Assembly (NCBI GenBank): GCA_002369255.1
Contig: DFFO01000033.1
Coordinates: 1-21,946, forward strand
DNA from: Lachnospiraceae bacterium UBA3774
Lineage (GTDB): Bacteria; Bacillota; Clostridia; Lachnospirales; Lachnospiraceae
Reading direction: 5' to 3'
Length of the DNA stretch: 21,946 nucleotides
Each line of letters opens with the position of its first letter. The first letter of the stretch is position 1. This document shows, in pieces, positions 7,473 through 15,940 of this stretch. The notes beneath the pieces are model-generated. The model worked only from the letters and a program-made list of their open reading frames with translations, had not been told where the DNA came from and searched no databases. Made by a program: the position numbers and the translations under genes.

Positions 7473-8471
7473 TTAATCTATTTCAACATTACAGCATTGC
7501 AAAACGGTACGAAAGACCTGAAGTTCATAATCCGGAGTAAAAGGATTCTTCTTCTCTCCCGCCGCCATTTTTGCAAATGCTTCGAGCATGGCGTCATATC
7601 TGTCAAACGGCTCTGTTCTTGATGAAACACCTTTTTCAAACCACTCTTCCGTAAGATATTCCACTTTGTCGGTAACCTGGCCGCCTTTGTCAAGAACAGT
7701 TTCAAAGGGCTTGAGTTCGACTGATTTTTTCGTTCCGGTAACGACAAGCTGTCTTCTCGTAAAACCTCCGAGCTCAGACGCGTTGCTCTTTAAAAACGAG
7801 ACTCCGTTTTTATATGTAAATACCGCCATCCCATAATCCGTGCAATCAAGGCCATCATGCCCGGTGCAGCGATTAAAAGGAACGACCTTTTCCGGAATGC
7901 CGCGAATAAGAAGAAGCAGATCAACCAAATGACATCCGAGGAAGAACATCATACCGCCCGGAAGCGTAGAGAGCCACTTACGTATATCATAATCAACGTG
8001 ACCGTTCATCTGCGCCTCAACTGCAAAAATTTCGCCAAACTCTCCGTTTCTCACTTCCTTTAGAAGCTGCAAAACGTAAGGATTGTAACGATACATATAT
8101 CCGAGATGCAAAACGGTATCGTTTTTTTTGACAATTTCTACAAGCCTGGCGAAATCGTCATACAAAAGCCCTCCGGGTTTGTCCATGTGAACGTGAAGTT
8201 TTTTTTCAGCAGCAGCGATGGCGTATTTTGAAAGATATTCCTCATCAGTTTCAACCGTTACCGCGTCAAGATCTTTCATGTTTAGTATCTCATCAACGGT
8301 ATATACGGGAAAACCCTTATAAGTCTCTCTTTCAAGTCTTACCAGACGTTCCTTCTCGGGCTCAGCCACACCTACGATTTCAAATAAATCGCTTCTTTTT
8401 TTCAGCGTGTTAAAGCATGCTCCTGCATGTGTATGACCGGTTCCTATCTGAGCTATTCGTATTTTTTTCAT
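7473..8471 (-). CDS. Gfo/Idh/MocA family NAD(P)-dependent oxidoreductase
   Basis: The 332-residue protein has an N-terminal Rossmann fold with the dinucleotide motif RIAQIGTGHTHAG (5-17) and E37 of the second strand region (VAEPEKERL). The family's EKP signature appears as DKPGG (97-101), keeping the lysine. YMYRYNP (125-131) and PGGMMFFLGCHLVDLL (171-186) with H181 and D184 match the C-terminal substrate-binding domain. Enzymes of this family oxidise or reduce sugars, inositols and sugar acids with NAD(P), in the cytoplasm. It is the last gene of the long minus-strand cluster, 27 bases after the solute-binding protein gene, and the hairpin at 7422-7458 follows. AAAGGA lies just upstream of the ATG. 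The substrate is unknown; its place beside glycosidases suggests a sugar or sugar derivative. Confidence 0.88.
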   Translation of the reverse strand: MKKIRIAQIGTGHTHAGACFNTLKKRSDLFEIVGVAEPEKERLVRLERETYKGFPVYTVDEILNMKDLDAVTVETDEEYLSKYAIAAAEKKLHVHMDKPGGLLYDDFARLVEIVKKNDTVLHLGYMYRYNPYVLQLLKEVRNGEFGEIFAVEAQMNGHVDYDIRKWLSTLPGGMMFFLGCHLVDLLLLIRGIPEKVVPFNRCTGHDGLDCTDYGMAVFTYKNGVSFLKSNASELGGFTRRQLVVTGTKKSVELKPFETVLDKGGQVTDKVEYLTEEWFEKGVSSRTEPFDRYDAMLEAFAKMAAGEKKNPFTPDYELQVFRTVLQCCNVEID

Positions 8472-8498
8472 AAGCTGTCCTTTGGTTTGATAGTCGGT

Positions 8499-10151
8499 TT
8501 ATTTTCCCATATGAGCAGCGGGATCATCCCACCAGTCATTAAACCAGTATCTCCATGCGCCCTGACGGTTTGTATTTAAACCGGGAGCATGAACATAGAA
8601 ATCAAAGGTTGAACCGAAGATCACAAAAGGAACCTCTTCCGCCATAAGATCGGCAAGTTCATTCCAGTATGCAATGCTTTCCTGGCTGCCTACCGGAACG
8701 GTATCAAGAAGGCCAAGGAGTTCCTCGCCTCTCTGGTTGTGCCAGTTGTTGTAGAACGTATTGCTCATTTCAGTAGGATAATTGATCGAGCAAGGATTCG
8801 AACGAAGGATCATGTCCCAATCAAGCGTGCCGTCATTTGCGTATGCGATCATAGTATTGTTATTCATGCTCTGGCGCTCGCAGTTTATTCCTATAGAGGC
8901 CAGATCCTCGATCAGTACTGCCGCAGAGGCGGAATTGTCGGTGATAAGAATAAGCTTTTCACCTTTATAATTCGATTTTGCAAGATATTTTCTGGCGACG
9001 TCGATATTGCTCTGTCTTGTGCTGTTCCATTCTTTTGTAGTGAAAACGTCGGTTTTGTATTCATCTCCGCAATTAACGGGAGAGGCTACCGAGCCGTCAT
9101 ACAGATCTCCACGGCAGGCAAACTGTATTTCATCATAATCAACTACCGCCGAAATCGCGCGTCTTAAGTTTACGTCTGAAATAGCTCTGTTTTCATTGCA
9201 GTTAAAGAATACGTAGTAAACTCCGTCTGAAGGATAAGTGTCGGCTCCCAAACCAAGATCTTTAAGATTTGTTTCATAAGCCTTTTTGTCTGTCATGGCA
9301 AGCGTATCAAGTTCACCGTTCATAAGGCTCATAAGCTGAGAGCTGGAGTCATTGTTTAACGAGCATACGATGCCGTCAAGATACTGTCTTCTCGGTGAGG
9401 CAAGACCATTGCCTTCGGGACTGGCTTCGCATACTTTGTAATTGTCGTTTCTTGTAAATACATATTTGATTCCGGCAGATGATTCTTCGGGAACGAGCTT
9501 GTAGGGGCCGGTTCCGATGCAGTCATGAGGATCGTCAATCAGCTTGTCTCCGTATTTTTCACATATGGTCTTGGGCATAACCGCACCATAGCAGGCTCTC
9601 GGATTTGAAAAGATATCAAACGTTCCGATATTGAAGCTGCTAAAATTAAACGTCAGTACGTTGTCTTTTATTTCATAATCGGAAACAAGGTCCCAAAGAA
9701 CCGTTTTAACTCTGGGTGTAAAAGAAGCCGCGCGCTGAAGAGAAGCTACTACGTCTTCAAGCGTAACAGGCGTACCGTCGGAGAAGCAAACGCCCTCTCT
9801 TACCCAAAGCTTAAGACTTAATCCGTCCTGCGCAAACTCGTAGTCGCAGACAAGAGGATAAACCTTGCCGTCTTCACCTTTTACAAGGCAGCTTTCAAAA
9901 GCATTGTTTGACCACATATAAGTAGTCCATGAAGCCTGTCCGTAAGGATCGAAGGTAGGCGAAAGCTCATACCATGTATAGTTTACAATGCCGCCCTTTT
10001 GAGGTTCGGACGCGGTTTTTTCATCCGTTGACTCAGCCTCATTTGATCCTGCGCTGTTTGTTTCGTCCGTGCCTCCGCAGGCCGAGAACAGGCTTATTGC
10101 CATTATTGCGGTTAACAGCAATGCCATCCATTTTTTGTTTCTTCTTTTCAT
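8499..10151 (-). CDS. ABC transporter solute-binding lipoprotein, family 5 (Opp/Dpp type)
   Basis: The 550-residue protein begins with a lipoprotein signal peptide: MKRRNKKW, a hydrophobic core, and lipobox LFSAC with C25 as the acylated cysteine, followed by a short acidic Thr/Ser/Glu linker. The body matches the SBP_bac_5 family. A YTWYELSPTFDPY-type opening strand is followed by FSDGTPVTLEDVVASLQRA and by the family-typical IGTGPYKL segment. It would be anchored outside the membrane and deliver ligand to the permease pair encoded upstream. Family members bind peptides, nickel complexes or, in some bacteria, oligosaccharides. The glycosidases around it favour an oligosaccharide here, but that is inference. 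AAAGGAG lies nine bases before the ATG. The 35-base gap to the ATPase gene before it holds no terminator. Confidence 0.9.
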   Translation of the reverse strand: MKRRNKKWMALLLTAIMAISLFSACGGTDETNSAGSNEAESTDEKTASEPQKGGIVNYTWYELSPTFDPYGQASWTTYMWSNNAFESCLVKGEDGKVYPLVCDYEFAQDGLSLKLWVREGVCFSDGTPVTLEDVVASLQRAASFTPRVKTVLWDLVSDYEIKDNVLTFNFSSFNIGTFDIFSNPRACYGAVMPKTICEKYGDKLIDDPHDCIGTGPYKLVPEESSAGIKYVFTRNDNYKVCEASPEGNGLASPRRQYLDGIVCSLNNDSSSQLMSLMNGELDTLAMTDKKAYETNLKDLGLGADTYPSDGVYYVFFNCNENRAISDVNLRRAISAVVDYDEIQFACRGDLYDGSVASPVNCGDEYKTDVFTTKEWNSTRQSNIDVARKYLAKSNYKGEKLILITDNSASAAVLIEDLASIGINCERQSMNNNTMIAYANDGTLDWDMILRSNPCSINYPTEMSNTFYNNWHNQRGEELLGLLDTVPVGSQESIAYWNELADLMAEEVPFVIFGSTFDFYVHAPGLNTNRQGAWRYWFNDWWDDPAAHMGK

Positions 10152-10186
10152 AATACAACTCCTTTATTTTAAGATGATCGTATTGA

Positions 10187-11170
10187 TCAGGCTTTACCTA
10201 TCAAATGGCAGGCGGCCATATGACCGTCACCGAGGTCGCACATCTTCGGCTCTTCGCAGGCGCATTTTTCTGTGGCATATTTACACCTTGTACGAAATAC
10301 GCAGCCTGACGGAGGATCTACAGGGCTTGGGATATCGCCCTCAAGAATGATCCTCTCGGCATTTTTTTCACCGCTCACCTTCGGAACCGCAGAAAGCAGC
10401 GCCTTTGTGTAAGGATGGGCCGATTCTTCAAATATAGCTTTTCTGCTGCCTATCTCGACGATTTTTCCGAGATACATTATTGCTACTCTGTCGCAGATAT
10501 ATTCGATTACCGACATATCATGAGATACAAATATATACGTAAGCTTCCTGCTGACTTGCAGGTCACGGAGCAGGTTCAGAACCTGCGCTCTTACTGAAAC
10601 GTCAAGGGCCGAAACCGGTTCATCGCATACGATGAGCTTCGGGTCAGTCGCGAGTGCACTTGCAATAGCAATACGCTGCCGCTGTCCGCCGGAGAATTCA
10701 TGAGGAAAGCGGTTTATATATTCCTGACTTATACTTACCGCTTCAAGAAGCTCGTTTACCTTTTCTTTTCTTTCTTTTTTCGAAGAGCAGATCTTGTTTA
10801 TGATCATAGGCTCCTCAAGCAGTCTTCCGACCTTCCATCTCCCGTCAAGAGAAGCGTAGGGATCCTGAAAAATGATCTGCATGTCTTTGCGGATAGGCCT
10901 TAAGGCTCGCAGTTTTTTATTTGCGATCTCCTGACCGTCAAATTCAATGCTGCCGTCGGTGGGTTTTAACAATCTAAGGCAGGATCGGATGAGTGTGCTT
11001 TTTCCGCAGCCCGACTCTCCCGCTATTCCGAGTGTTTCTCCCTCATAAAGATCAAAGCTTACGTCATTTACGGCTTTTACATATTTCTTTTTTTCAAGAA
11101 GCAGCGAATTGACCGGAAACCATTGTTTGAGATTTCTTACTTTTAATAGTATTTTTTTGTCGGGTTCCAT
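10187..11170 (-). CDS. ABC transporter ATP-binding protein, OppF/DppF type
   Basis: Counting from ATG 11170 the protein has 327 residues. It carries Walker A GESGCGKST (51-59), Q-loop IIFQDP (99-104), signature FSGGQRQR (159-166), Walker B LIVCDEP (179-185) and switch H217. A C-terminal oligo_HPY-type extension contains HPYTKALLSAVP and a cysteine-rich end (C290, C296, C303, C305, C311, C321). This is the usual layout of the second ATPase of Opp/Dpp importers. The start is taken at the ATG at 11170, whose first base is the last base of the OppD-type stop (TGATG). AGGAGG at 11183-11178 is seven bases away, against four for the in-frame TTG at 11173. It pairs with the ATPase encoded directly upstream and powers uptake through the two permeases. 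Confidence 0.92.
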   Translation of the reverse strand: MEPDKKILLKVRNLKQWFPVNSLLLEKKKYVKAVNDVSFDLYEGETLGIAGESGCGKSTLIRSCLRLLKPTDGSIEFDGQEIANKKLRALRPIRKDMQIIFQDPYASLDGRWKVGRLLEEPMIINKICSSKKERKEKVNELLEAVSISQEYINRFPHEFSGGQRQRIAIASALATDPKLIVCDEPVSALDVSVRAQVLNLLRDLQVSRKLTYIFVSHDMSVIEYICDRVAIMYLGKIVEIGSRKAIFEESAHPYTKALLSAVPKVSGEKNAERIILEGDIPSPVDPPSGCVFRTRCKYATEKCACEEPKMCDLGDGHMAACHLIGKA

Positions 11171-12147
11171 CAATTGACCTCCTTGTCTTCGAAAAGGAAA
11201 CAGCGAACACTGTGTCCGTTTCCGATATCATACAGCTCCGGTTTGTTTTTTATGCACTTATCGCAGGCATGCTTGCATCGCGGCGCGAAAACGCAGCCGG
11301 ACGGGAATTTTCCGGCAGGGGGCACCATGCCCGGAATCGTTTCAAGCCTCTCTCTGCTGCCGCTGTGAGGAAGTGTGCTGAGCAATCCGTGAGTATAAGG
11401 ATGGCTCGGATTTTTGAACAGCTCTTCAACCTTTGCGGTTTCTACTATCTCTCCGCAATACATGATTACAACGCGGTCACATACCTCTCTGATTACGCCA
11501 AGATCATGCGTTATAAACATAATGGCTGTTCCGAATTCTTTTTGCAGTTTTTTCATCAGATCCAGCACCTGAGCCTGAATCGTAACGTCAAGCGCCGTCG
11601 TGGGTTCGTCGGCGATCAAAAGCTCGGGGCGGCATGAAAGCGCCATCGCGATCATAACTCTTTGGCGCATTCCGCCGGAAAGCTGGAAAGGATACTCTTT
11701 GGCTCTCTGTTCAGGCAGAGGTATCCTGACTGCGTCAAGCATCTCAATTGCTTTTTTCTTTGCCTCTTCTTTATCAAGACCCTGATGCAGGCGGAAAACC
11801 TCTTCGAGCTGATATCCTACCTTGAATAAAGGATTCAGGCTTGTCATCGGCTCCTGAAAGATCATAGCGATCTTGTTTCCTCTGATACCCTGCATTTCTT
11901 TCATGGGAAGATCAAGAAGATTCTGACCGTTGAATTCTATCTCTCCCTTGATCCTTGCCGGAGGAGTTTTAAGAAGTCTCAACACGGACAAAGAAGTAAC
12001 GGACTTTCCGCAGCCCGACTCTCCCGCTATTCCGAGTGTTTCTCCTTTATATACGTCAAAATTGATGTTTTTTAATATCTGAGGAGAACTGTAATCTCCG
12101 TCAAACCAAAGATTAAGATCTTTTATGCTGAGTATTTTTTCTTCCAT
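11170..12147 (-). CDS. ABC transporter ATP-binding protein, OppD/DppD type
   Basis: The 325-residue protein has Walker A GESGCGKS (42-49), Q-loop MIFQEPMTSLNP (95-106), signature LSGGMRQRV (156-164), Walker B LLIADEP (176-182) and switch H214. The C-terminal oligo_HPY region has HPYTHGLLSTLP and cysteines at 285, 291, 295, 298 and 316. The EPMTSLNP segment and the order of genes identify it as the OppD/DppD partner. The start ATG is preceded by AGGAGA, and only ten bases separate it from the permease stop. The downstream ATPase start overlaps its stop by one base, so the two subunits are probably made in equal amounts. Confidence 0.92.
   Translation of the reverse strand: MEEKILSIKDLNLWFDGDYSSPQILKNINFDVYKGETLGIAGESGCGKSVTSLSVLRLLKTPPARIKGEIEFNGQNLLDLPMKEMQGIRGNKIAMIFQEPMTSLNPLFKVGYQLEEVFRLHQGLDKEEAKKKAIEMLDAVRIPLPEQRAKEYPFQLSGGMRQRVMIAMALSCRPELLIADEPTTALDVTIQAQVLDLMKKLQKEFGTAIMFITHDLGVIREVCDRVVIMYCGEIVETAKVEELFKNPSHPYTHGLLSTLPHSGSRERLETIPGMVPPAGKFPSGCVFAPRCKHACDKCIKNKPELYDIGNGHSVRCFLFEDKEVN
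11178..11183 (-). promoter_or_regulatory. Ribosome binding site that decides the OppF-type start
   Basis: AGGAGG lies seven bases upstream of ATG 11170 and four bases upstream of TTG 11173. The spacing favours the ATG. Confidence 0.7.
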
Positions 12148-12157
12148 CGCGTCTCTC

Positions 12158-13000
12158 CTAATTTGTAGTGGGATCGAAAAGATCTCTCAAACCGTCTCCG
12201 AGCATTGAAAATCCGAATATCGTTATGGCGAGAGCCAGCATTGGATAAAATACAAGGTACGGATACATCATAAGCACAGACTGACCGCTGGAAATAAGAG
12301 TGCCCCAGTTCGGAACGCCCGAAGGAAGTCCGACTCCCAAAAATGACATTGAAGCAAGGGACATTATCTTCGATGACAGACCCGAGCCAAGAGTTACGAG
12401 AAGATATGACGAGCACTGCGGAAGAACGTGCATCCACATGATACGAAGTGTTCCGGCTCCCATGGCTACTTCTCTTTCTACAAATTCCTTTTGACGGAGC
12501 GACAAAACCTGCGCTCTGACATAACGCGTAGGGCCGAACAAGCCGGCGATAACGAGCGTCAGGATCAGATTGAAATAACTTGATCCGAAAACCATTCCGA
12601 GCACAAATATTAGGAGAATGGTCGGCAGCGAATTAATCGCCTCCAATATACGCATGACCACCTTGTCCACTTTAGGGAAAAAGCCGCAGACAAGTCCCAG
12701 CGTCGCTCCTATAGCCATGGTAAAAATCTGAGCAATAAACGCGATGAGCAGCGACGCCCTTGCACCGTAAACTATCTGTGACCAAAGGTCCGTTCCCGAT
12801 CCGTCCGTTCCGAGAAAGTGCTCCTGGCTCGGTCCTTCAAACCGGCTGTAAATATCAGTTCCGTTCGGATCATATTTTGTAAGAAGAGGCGCAAAAAACG
12901 CCATCATAATCATCAAAAAGACGAGCGTGCCTCCTATGATGATTCTTCCGTTGTGCTTTATAAATACGCGAATCTTTTTTGCAGTTGATATTTTTTCCAC
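12158..13000 (-). CDS. ABC transporter permease, OppC/DppC type
   Basis: This 280-residue membrane protein has an N-terminal membrane segment (about residues 19-41), the periplasmic-side motif HFLGTDGSGTDLWSQIVYGA typical of OppC/DppC, and then about five further hydrophobic segments. The cytoplasmic coupling loop reads VEREVAMGAGTLRIMWMHVL, which matches the EAA motif that contacts the ATPases. The start is GTG at 13000, supported by AGGAGG at 13014-13009 with eight bases of spacing; that site overlaps the stop codon of the OppB-type gene. It forms the channel together with the OppB-type permease. Confidence 0.9.
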   Translation of the reverse strand: MEKISTAKKIRVFIKHNGRIIIGGTLVFLMIMMAFFAPLLTKYDPNGTDIYSRFEGPSQEHFLGTDGSGTDLWSQIVYGARASLLIAFIAQIFTMAIGATLGLVCGFFPKVDKVVMRILEAINSLPTILLIFVLGMVFGSSYFNLILTLVIAGLFGPTRYVRAQVLSLRQKEFVEREVAMGAGTLRIMWMHVLPQCSSYLLVTLGSGLSSKIMSLASMSFLGVGLPSGVPNWGTLISSGQSVLMMYPYLVFYPMLALAITIFGFSMLGDGLRDLFDPTTN

Positions 13001-13008
13001 GGTCTATG

Positions 13009-13014
13009 CCTCCT
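13009..13014 (-). promoter_or_regulatory. Ribosome binding site supporting the GTG start of the OppC-type gene
   Basis: AGGAGG lies eight bases before the GTG at 13000 and overlaps the upstream stop codon, indicating coupled translation of the two permeases. Confidence 0.7.
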
Positions 13015-13963
13015 AATCCAGCTGTACTCTCGGGTCGAGCAGCTTGTAAACAATATCGAGCAGTATATTCGTAAATACGAAAATGACCGCAAAAAAGATG
13101 AGGATCGCCTGTTCCTGTGGATAATCCTTGCCGAACAAAGAACTGTAAGATAATAGTCCGACGCCCTGAATGTTGAAAACTTTCTCAAGTACCGTAGCTC
13201 CGCCGAGATTTACTGTAATAGTGCCTGAAACCATTGTGATCAAAAAAGACATGACGTTTCTGAGCGCGTGCCTGTAATAGACTTTCCTGTCTGAAAGTCC
13301 TTTTGCGCGGGCGGTACGGATATAATCGGAATTTAATACGTCAAGCATCTGTGAACGGGTATGTCTCGCATATCCGGCCATTCCCGACAAGCCTATTGCA
13401 AGGCTCGGGAGGAAGATATGCCATATAGAGTTCCAAAAACCGCCTTTTTCTATGTATTCGTAGCTTGACAGGGGAAACCATTTAAGCTTGAATGCAAAAA
13501 GATACAGCAGCCCGACGCCGAAACAAAAGCTCGGGACTATCGTAAATATCATTGAAGTACTTGAAAGTATATAGTCCAGCTTGCTGTTGTGGTGAGTAGC
13601 GGCATAAATGCCGATCGGCACTCCCAGCAAAAGTGATATTAAAGTCGCGAAAACCGTGATGAGGATAGTAGGTTCCATCCTGCTGAATATATTTTCGAAA
13701 ACAGGTTTTCCGTTAAAAAACGACGTTCCCCAATCACCTTTGACAATGTTTTTCAAATATCTGAAAAACTGTTCAAAGATAGATCCGTTGAGTCCGTATT
13801 TTTCCTGCATCATTATCAGCTCTTCTTCAGTCATGTTTGAATCGGCCTGAAGCGAGTACATCGGATTTCCGGGTATCATTCGCATCAGCGAGAATACAAG
13901 TATAAGGATAACCAGAAGTACCGGAATAGCAGAAAGCACTCTTTTTACAGTAAATTTCAGCAA
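13013..13963 (-). CDS. ABC transporter permease, OppB/DppB type
   Basis: The 316-residue protein begins with a basic stretch and a long membrane segment ending in the OppB/DppB hallmark RMIPGNPM (28-35). About five more membrane segments follow. The EAA-like loop contains YIRTARAKGLSDRKVYYRHA, and GGATVLEKVFNIQGVGLL precedes the last helices, both typical of this permease class. The start is TTG at 13963, with GGAAGG at 13976-13971 seven bases upstream; no ATG competes near it. A 39-base gap separates it from the lipoprotein gene, and 12 bases from the OppC-type gene. Confidence 0.91.
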   Translation of the reverse strand: MLKFTVKRVLSAIPVLLVILILVFSLMRMIPGNPMYSLQADSNMTEEELIMMQEKYGLNGSIFEQFFRYLKNIVKGDWGTSFFNGKPVFENIFSRMEPTILITVFATLISLLLGVPIGIYAATHHNSKLDYILSSTSMIFTIVPSFCFGVGLLYLFAFKLKWFPLSSYEYIEKGGFWNSIWHIFLPSLAIGLSGMAGYARHTRSQMLDVLNSDYIRTARAKGLSDRKVYYRHALRNVMSFLITMVSGTITVNLGGATVLEKVFNIQGVGLLSYSSLFGKDYPQEQAILIFFAVIFVFTNILLDIVYKLLDPRVQLD

Positions 13964-13970
13964 TTCAAAT

Positions 13971-13976
13971 CCTTCC
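13971..13976 (-). promoter_or_regulatory. Ribosome binding site supporting the TTG start of the OppB-type gene
   Basis: GGAAGG, within AAAGGAAGG, lies seven bases before TTG 13963. Confidence 0.65.
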
Positions 13977-13984
13977 TTTCAAGT

Positions 13985-14013
13985 ATGATATAATATTGCA
14001 GCCTATTGTACAA
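13985..14013 (-). promoter_or_regulatory. Possible internal promoter before the importer genes
   Basis: On the minus strand TTGTAC (14013-14008) and TATCAT (13990-13985) are 17 bases apart. They span the end of the lipoprotein gene and the 39-base gap before the OppB-type gene. A start near 13978 would leave a very short leader. It may be chance in an AT-rich gap. Confidence 0.22.
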
Positions 14014-15910
14014 AGGTAAATTCCTTTAAAATATAAGTGTCTCCCGTCGCGGGCACCGCAGAAAGCGTATATGTATACGTCTCTCCCTCATCCAGCTGCA
14101 TTTCTCCGATATATGCGGCAAACGCGGCGAGATTGAACGAGCGGGCAGTCATTCTTGCAGTATAGTCCGATCTTGCAGTATCAAACTTATCTACAGGAGT
14201 AAAAAGCGTTTTTTCCCAAACTGTTTTTTCATTGCTGTCTTTAATCTCTATAGTTACGCTTACGAGTCTGTAATTTGTTTCCACCGTACCGGTAGTCATA
14301 TACTGCTTTCCTGTCTTGTCGTTATCAACGGAAATCTCGCACTCCGGTATCTTGCCTTCCTGCAGCTCTTTGTTTGTAAGAGGCAGATAGTAATTGCGAA
14401 GAAGATTGCCGAGAGATATCTTCCTGTCGATCATCCACGAGGAATTATGATTCATGACAAGTCCTGCGCCCTGCTCATGGCAAATAAGATAACTTGCCTC
14501 AACGTCTATTTCTCCGTTGGAGTCCCTTAAGATCACCGGATCTTCTGCAAGCAGTCTGGTATGATTTTCGTGGGCGCCGATCGTTTTGTCATTATAATAC
14601 GTCGTAATTGCGTCTCCCTTGTGCGTCAGGGCATAGCACTCTGCCATTTTCTGAATGCTGTTAAGATCGTATACTTCCTTGGAATCTGCAAGCGTCATCG
14701 CCCCTTCATAATCTCCTACCGGAAGACAGCCCTCTTTGTTTGAGGGCAGCATATTCTGAGTCCAGTGGAAATTCGTGCTCGGAGAAATGCCTGCCCACGC
14801 CCAATAAACCGCGCCGGAGCAGTCAACTCCCATATACATATCATAATTGTCATAGCCTACGGGTTTTGAAAGGACAAAGTCCTTCAAGGTTCCGTCTTCA
14901 TTAAAGCAATACAAAAATCTCTCAAGCGAGCTGCATTTTCCGGTATAGGGAACACCTTTATAAGTTTCTCCTACAACAAAATACTGGTTGTGCGAGGTAC
15001 TCGTAGGATATAGGAACGTAAGGTTTTGAGAAACCGACCATTCAATGGTTCCCATCCTTCTCATACGCTGTTCGGCTATGGAACGTATTTCCTGCGCCTC
15101 CGGGCTTAAAAACTCGGTGCTGTTTGAATTGTCTCTTTTCAGGCAGGAAACATAGTTGACGTTTTCTTCATCTCCGGCAAACGTTTCTATAAACTTGCCG
15201 TCAATCGTATTCATATTTCCGTAATAAGTGCAGTATTCTACGGTGATATTTTTCAGCTCGCCGCCAAATAGTCCAACAGTAGCCGGTGAGGCAGCCTCTA
15301 TACGGACGCCTGCTTCCGAATAAGACAGAGTGCCTGCGCTTTGCGTTCCGACAAGACCTCCCGCGACGGCCGTTTTGCTGATTTCCATAACGCCTTCGGC
15401 TCCGCACATATCAATCGTGCCTTCATTTTTACCGGCAATGGCTCCACAATATCCGCTCTCGCATTTGATCGTTACGCCCTTTAATTTAAGACTTATCACC
15501 GATCCGCTATTAACACCGAAAAATCCGGTATAACCGTCTTCTCCGGTAATGATATTTATATTTGAGATCACAAAGCCTTTTCCTTCAATCTTTCCGCTAA
15601 AAGGCTCGGCGCTGTTTCCGACAGGTTTCCAGTCAGTGCCGCCGCAATCTATATCGGTAAGAAGCTCGAATTTTCCGTCGGGATGCGCGGCCATATTTTC
15701 AAGGCCTTTTTGCGTATAAATCCTGTAAACGCCGTTTTCATCAGGTTCAAATTCATTGATGTCAGAAAAATCCTGTTCTTCCCCTTCTGCCGAAGCATTA
15801 TCAGCCTGTGAACCCTCAGTCGGCTGCAAAGATTCGTCTGTCTGCTGACCGCAGGCGCAGACTGACAGCATGCCAAACACCAATAAAAGAGACAACAACC
15901 TTTTTTTCAT
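14003..15910 (-). CDS. Lipoprotein with GLUG-like repeats and an NlpC/P60-like (DCSG) domain
   Basis: The 635-residue protein starts with a lipoprotein signal peptide, with C20 in VCAC as the most likely acylated cysteine, followed by an acidic linker to about residue 55. Residues about 60-225 form a small repeat region with GLUG-like units: YTGFFGVNSGSV (127-138), YCGAIAGKNEGTI (154-166), VAGGLVGTQSAGT (182-194) and VGLFGG (212-217). A middle domain follows. It contains MGVDCSGAVYWAW (360-372), which resembles the catalytic-cysteine motif of NlpC/P60 peptidases (C364), then KGDAITTYYN (431-440) and GAHENHTRL (445-453) where the family has its GD and histidine elements. The C-terminal 100 residues look like a beta-sandwich. 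If active it may cut peptide or amide bonds at the cell surface, but this rests on short motifs. It has AAGGAGG before its ATG, and sits 30 bases after the GH2 gene and 39 before the importer. Confidence 0.75.
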   Translation of the reverse strand: MKKRLLSLLLVFGMLSVCACGQQTDESLQPTEGSQADNASAEGEEQDFSDINEFEPDENGVYRIYTQKGLENMAAHPDGKFELLTDIDCGGTDWKPVGNSAEPFSGKIEGKGFVISNINIITGEDGYTGFFGVNSGSVISLKLKGVTIKCESGYCGAIAGKNEGTIDMCGAEGVMEISKTAVAGGLVGTQSAGTLSYSEAGVRIEAASPATVGLFGGELKNITVEYCTYYGNMNTIDGKFIETFAGDEENVNYVSCLKRDNSNSTEFLSPEAQEIRSIAEQRMRRMGTIEWSVSQNLTFLYPTSTSHNQYFVVGETYKGVPYTGKCSSLERFLYCFNEDGTLKDFVLSKPVGYDNYDMYMGVDCSGAVYWAWAGISPSTNFHWTQNMLPSNKEGCLPVGDYEGAMTLADSKEVYDLNSIQKMAECYALTHKGDAITTYYNDKTIGAHENHTRLLAEDPVILRDSNGEIDVEASYLICHEQGAGLVMNHNSSWMIDRKISLGNLLRNYYLPLTNKELQEGKIPECEISVDNDKTGKQYMTTGTVETNYRLVSVTIEIKDSNEKTVWEKTLFTPVDKFDTARSDYTARMTARSFNLAAFAAYIGEMQLDEGETYTYTLSAVPATGDTYILKEFTFVQ

Positions 15911-15940
15911 AAATCAGCCTCCTTATATTCTTACCTTACG

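Noticed and set aside
10175..10189. Small inverted repeat TGATC-GTATT-GATCA between the OppF-type and binding-protein genes
   Set aside because: Five-base arms and no T run; too weak to be called a terminator or operator.
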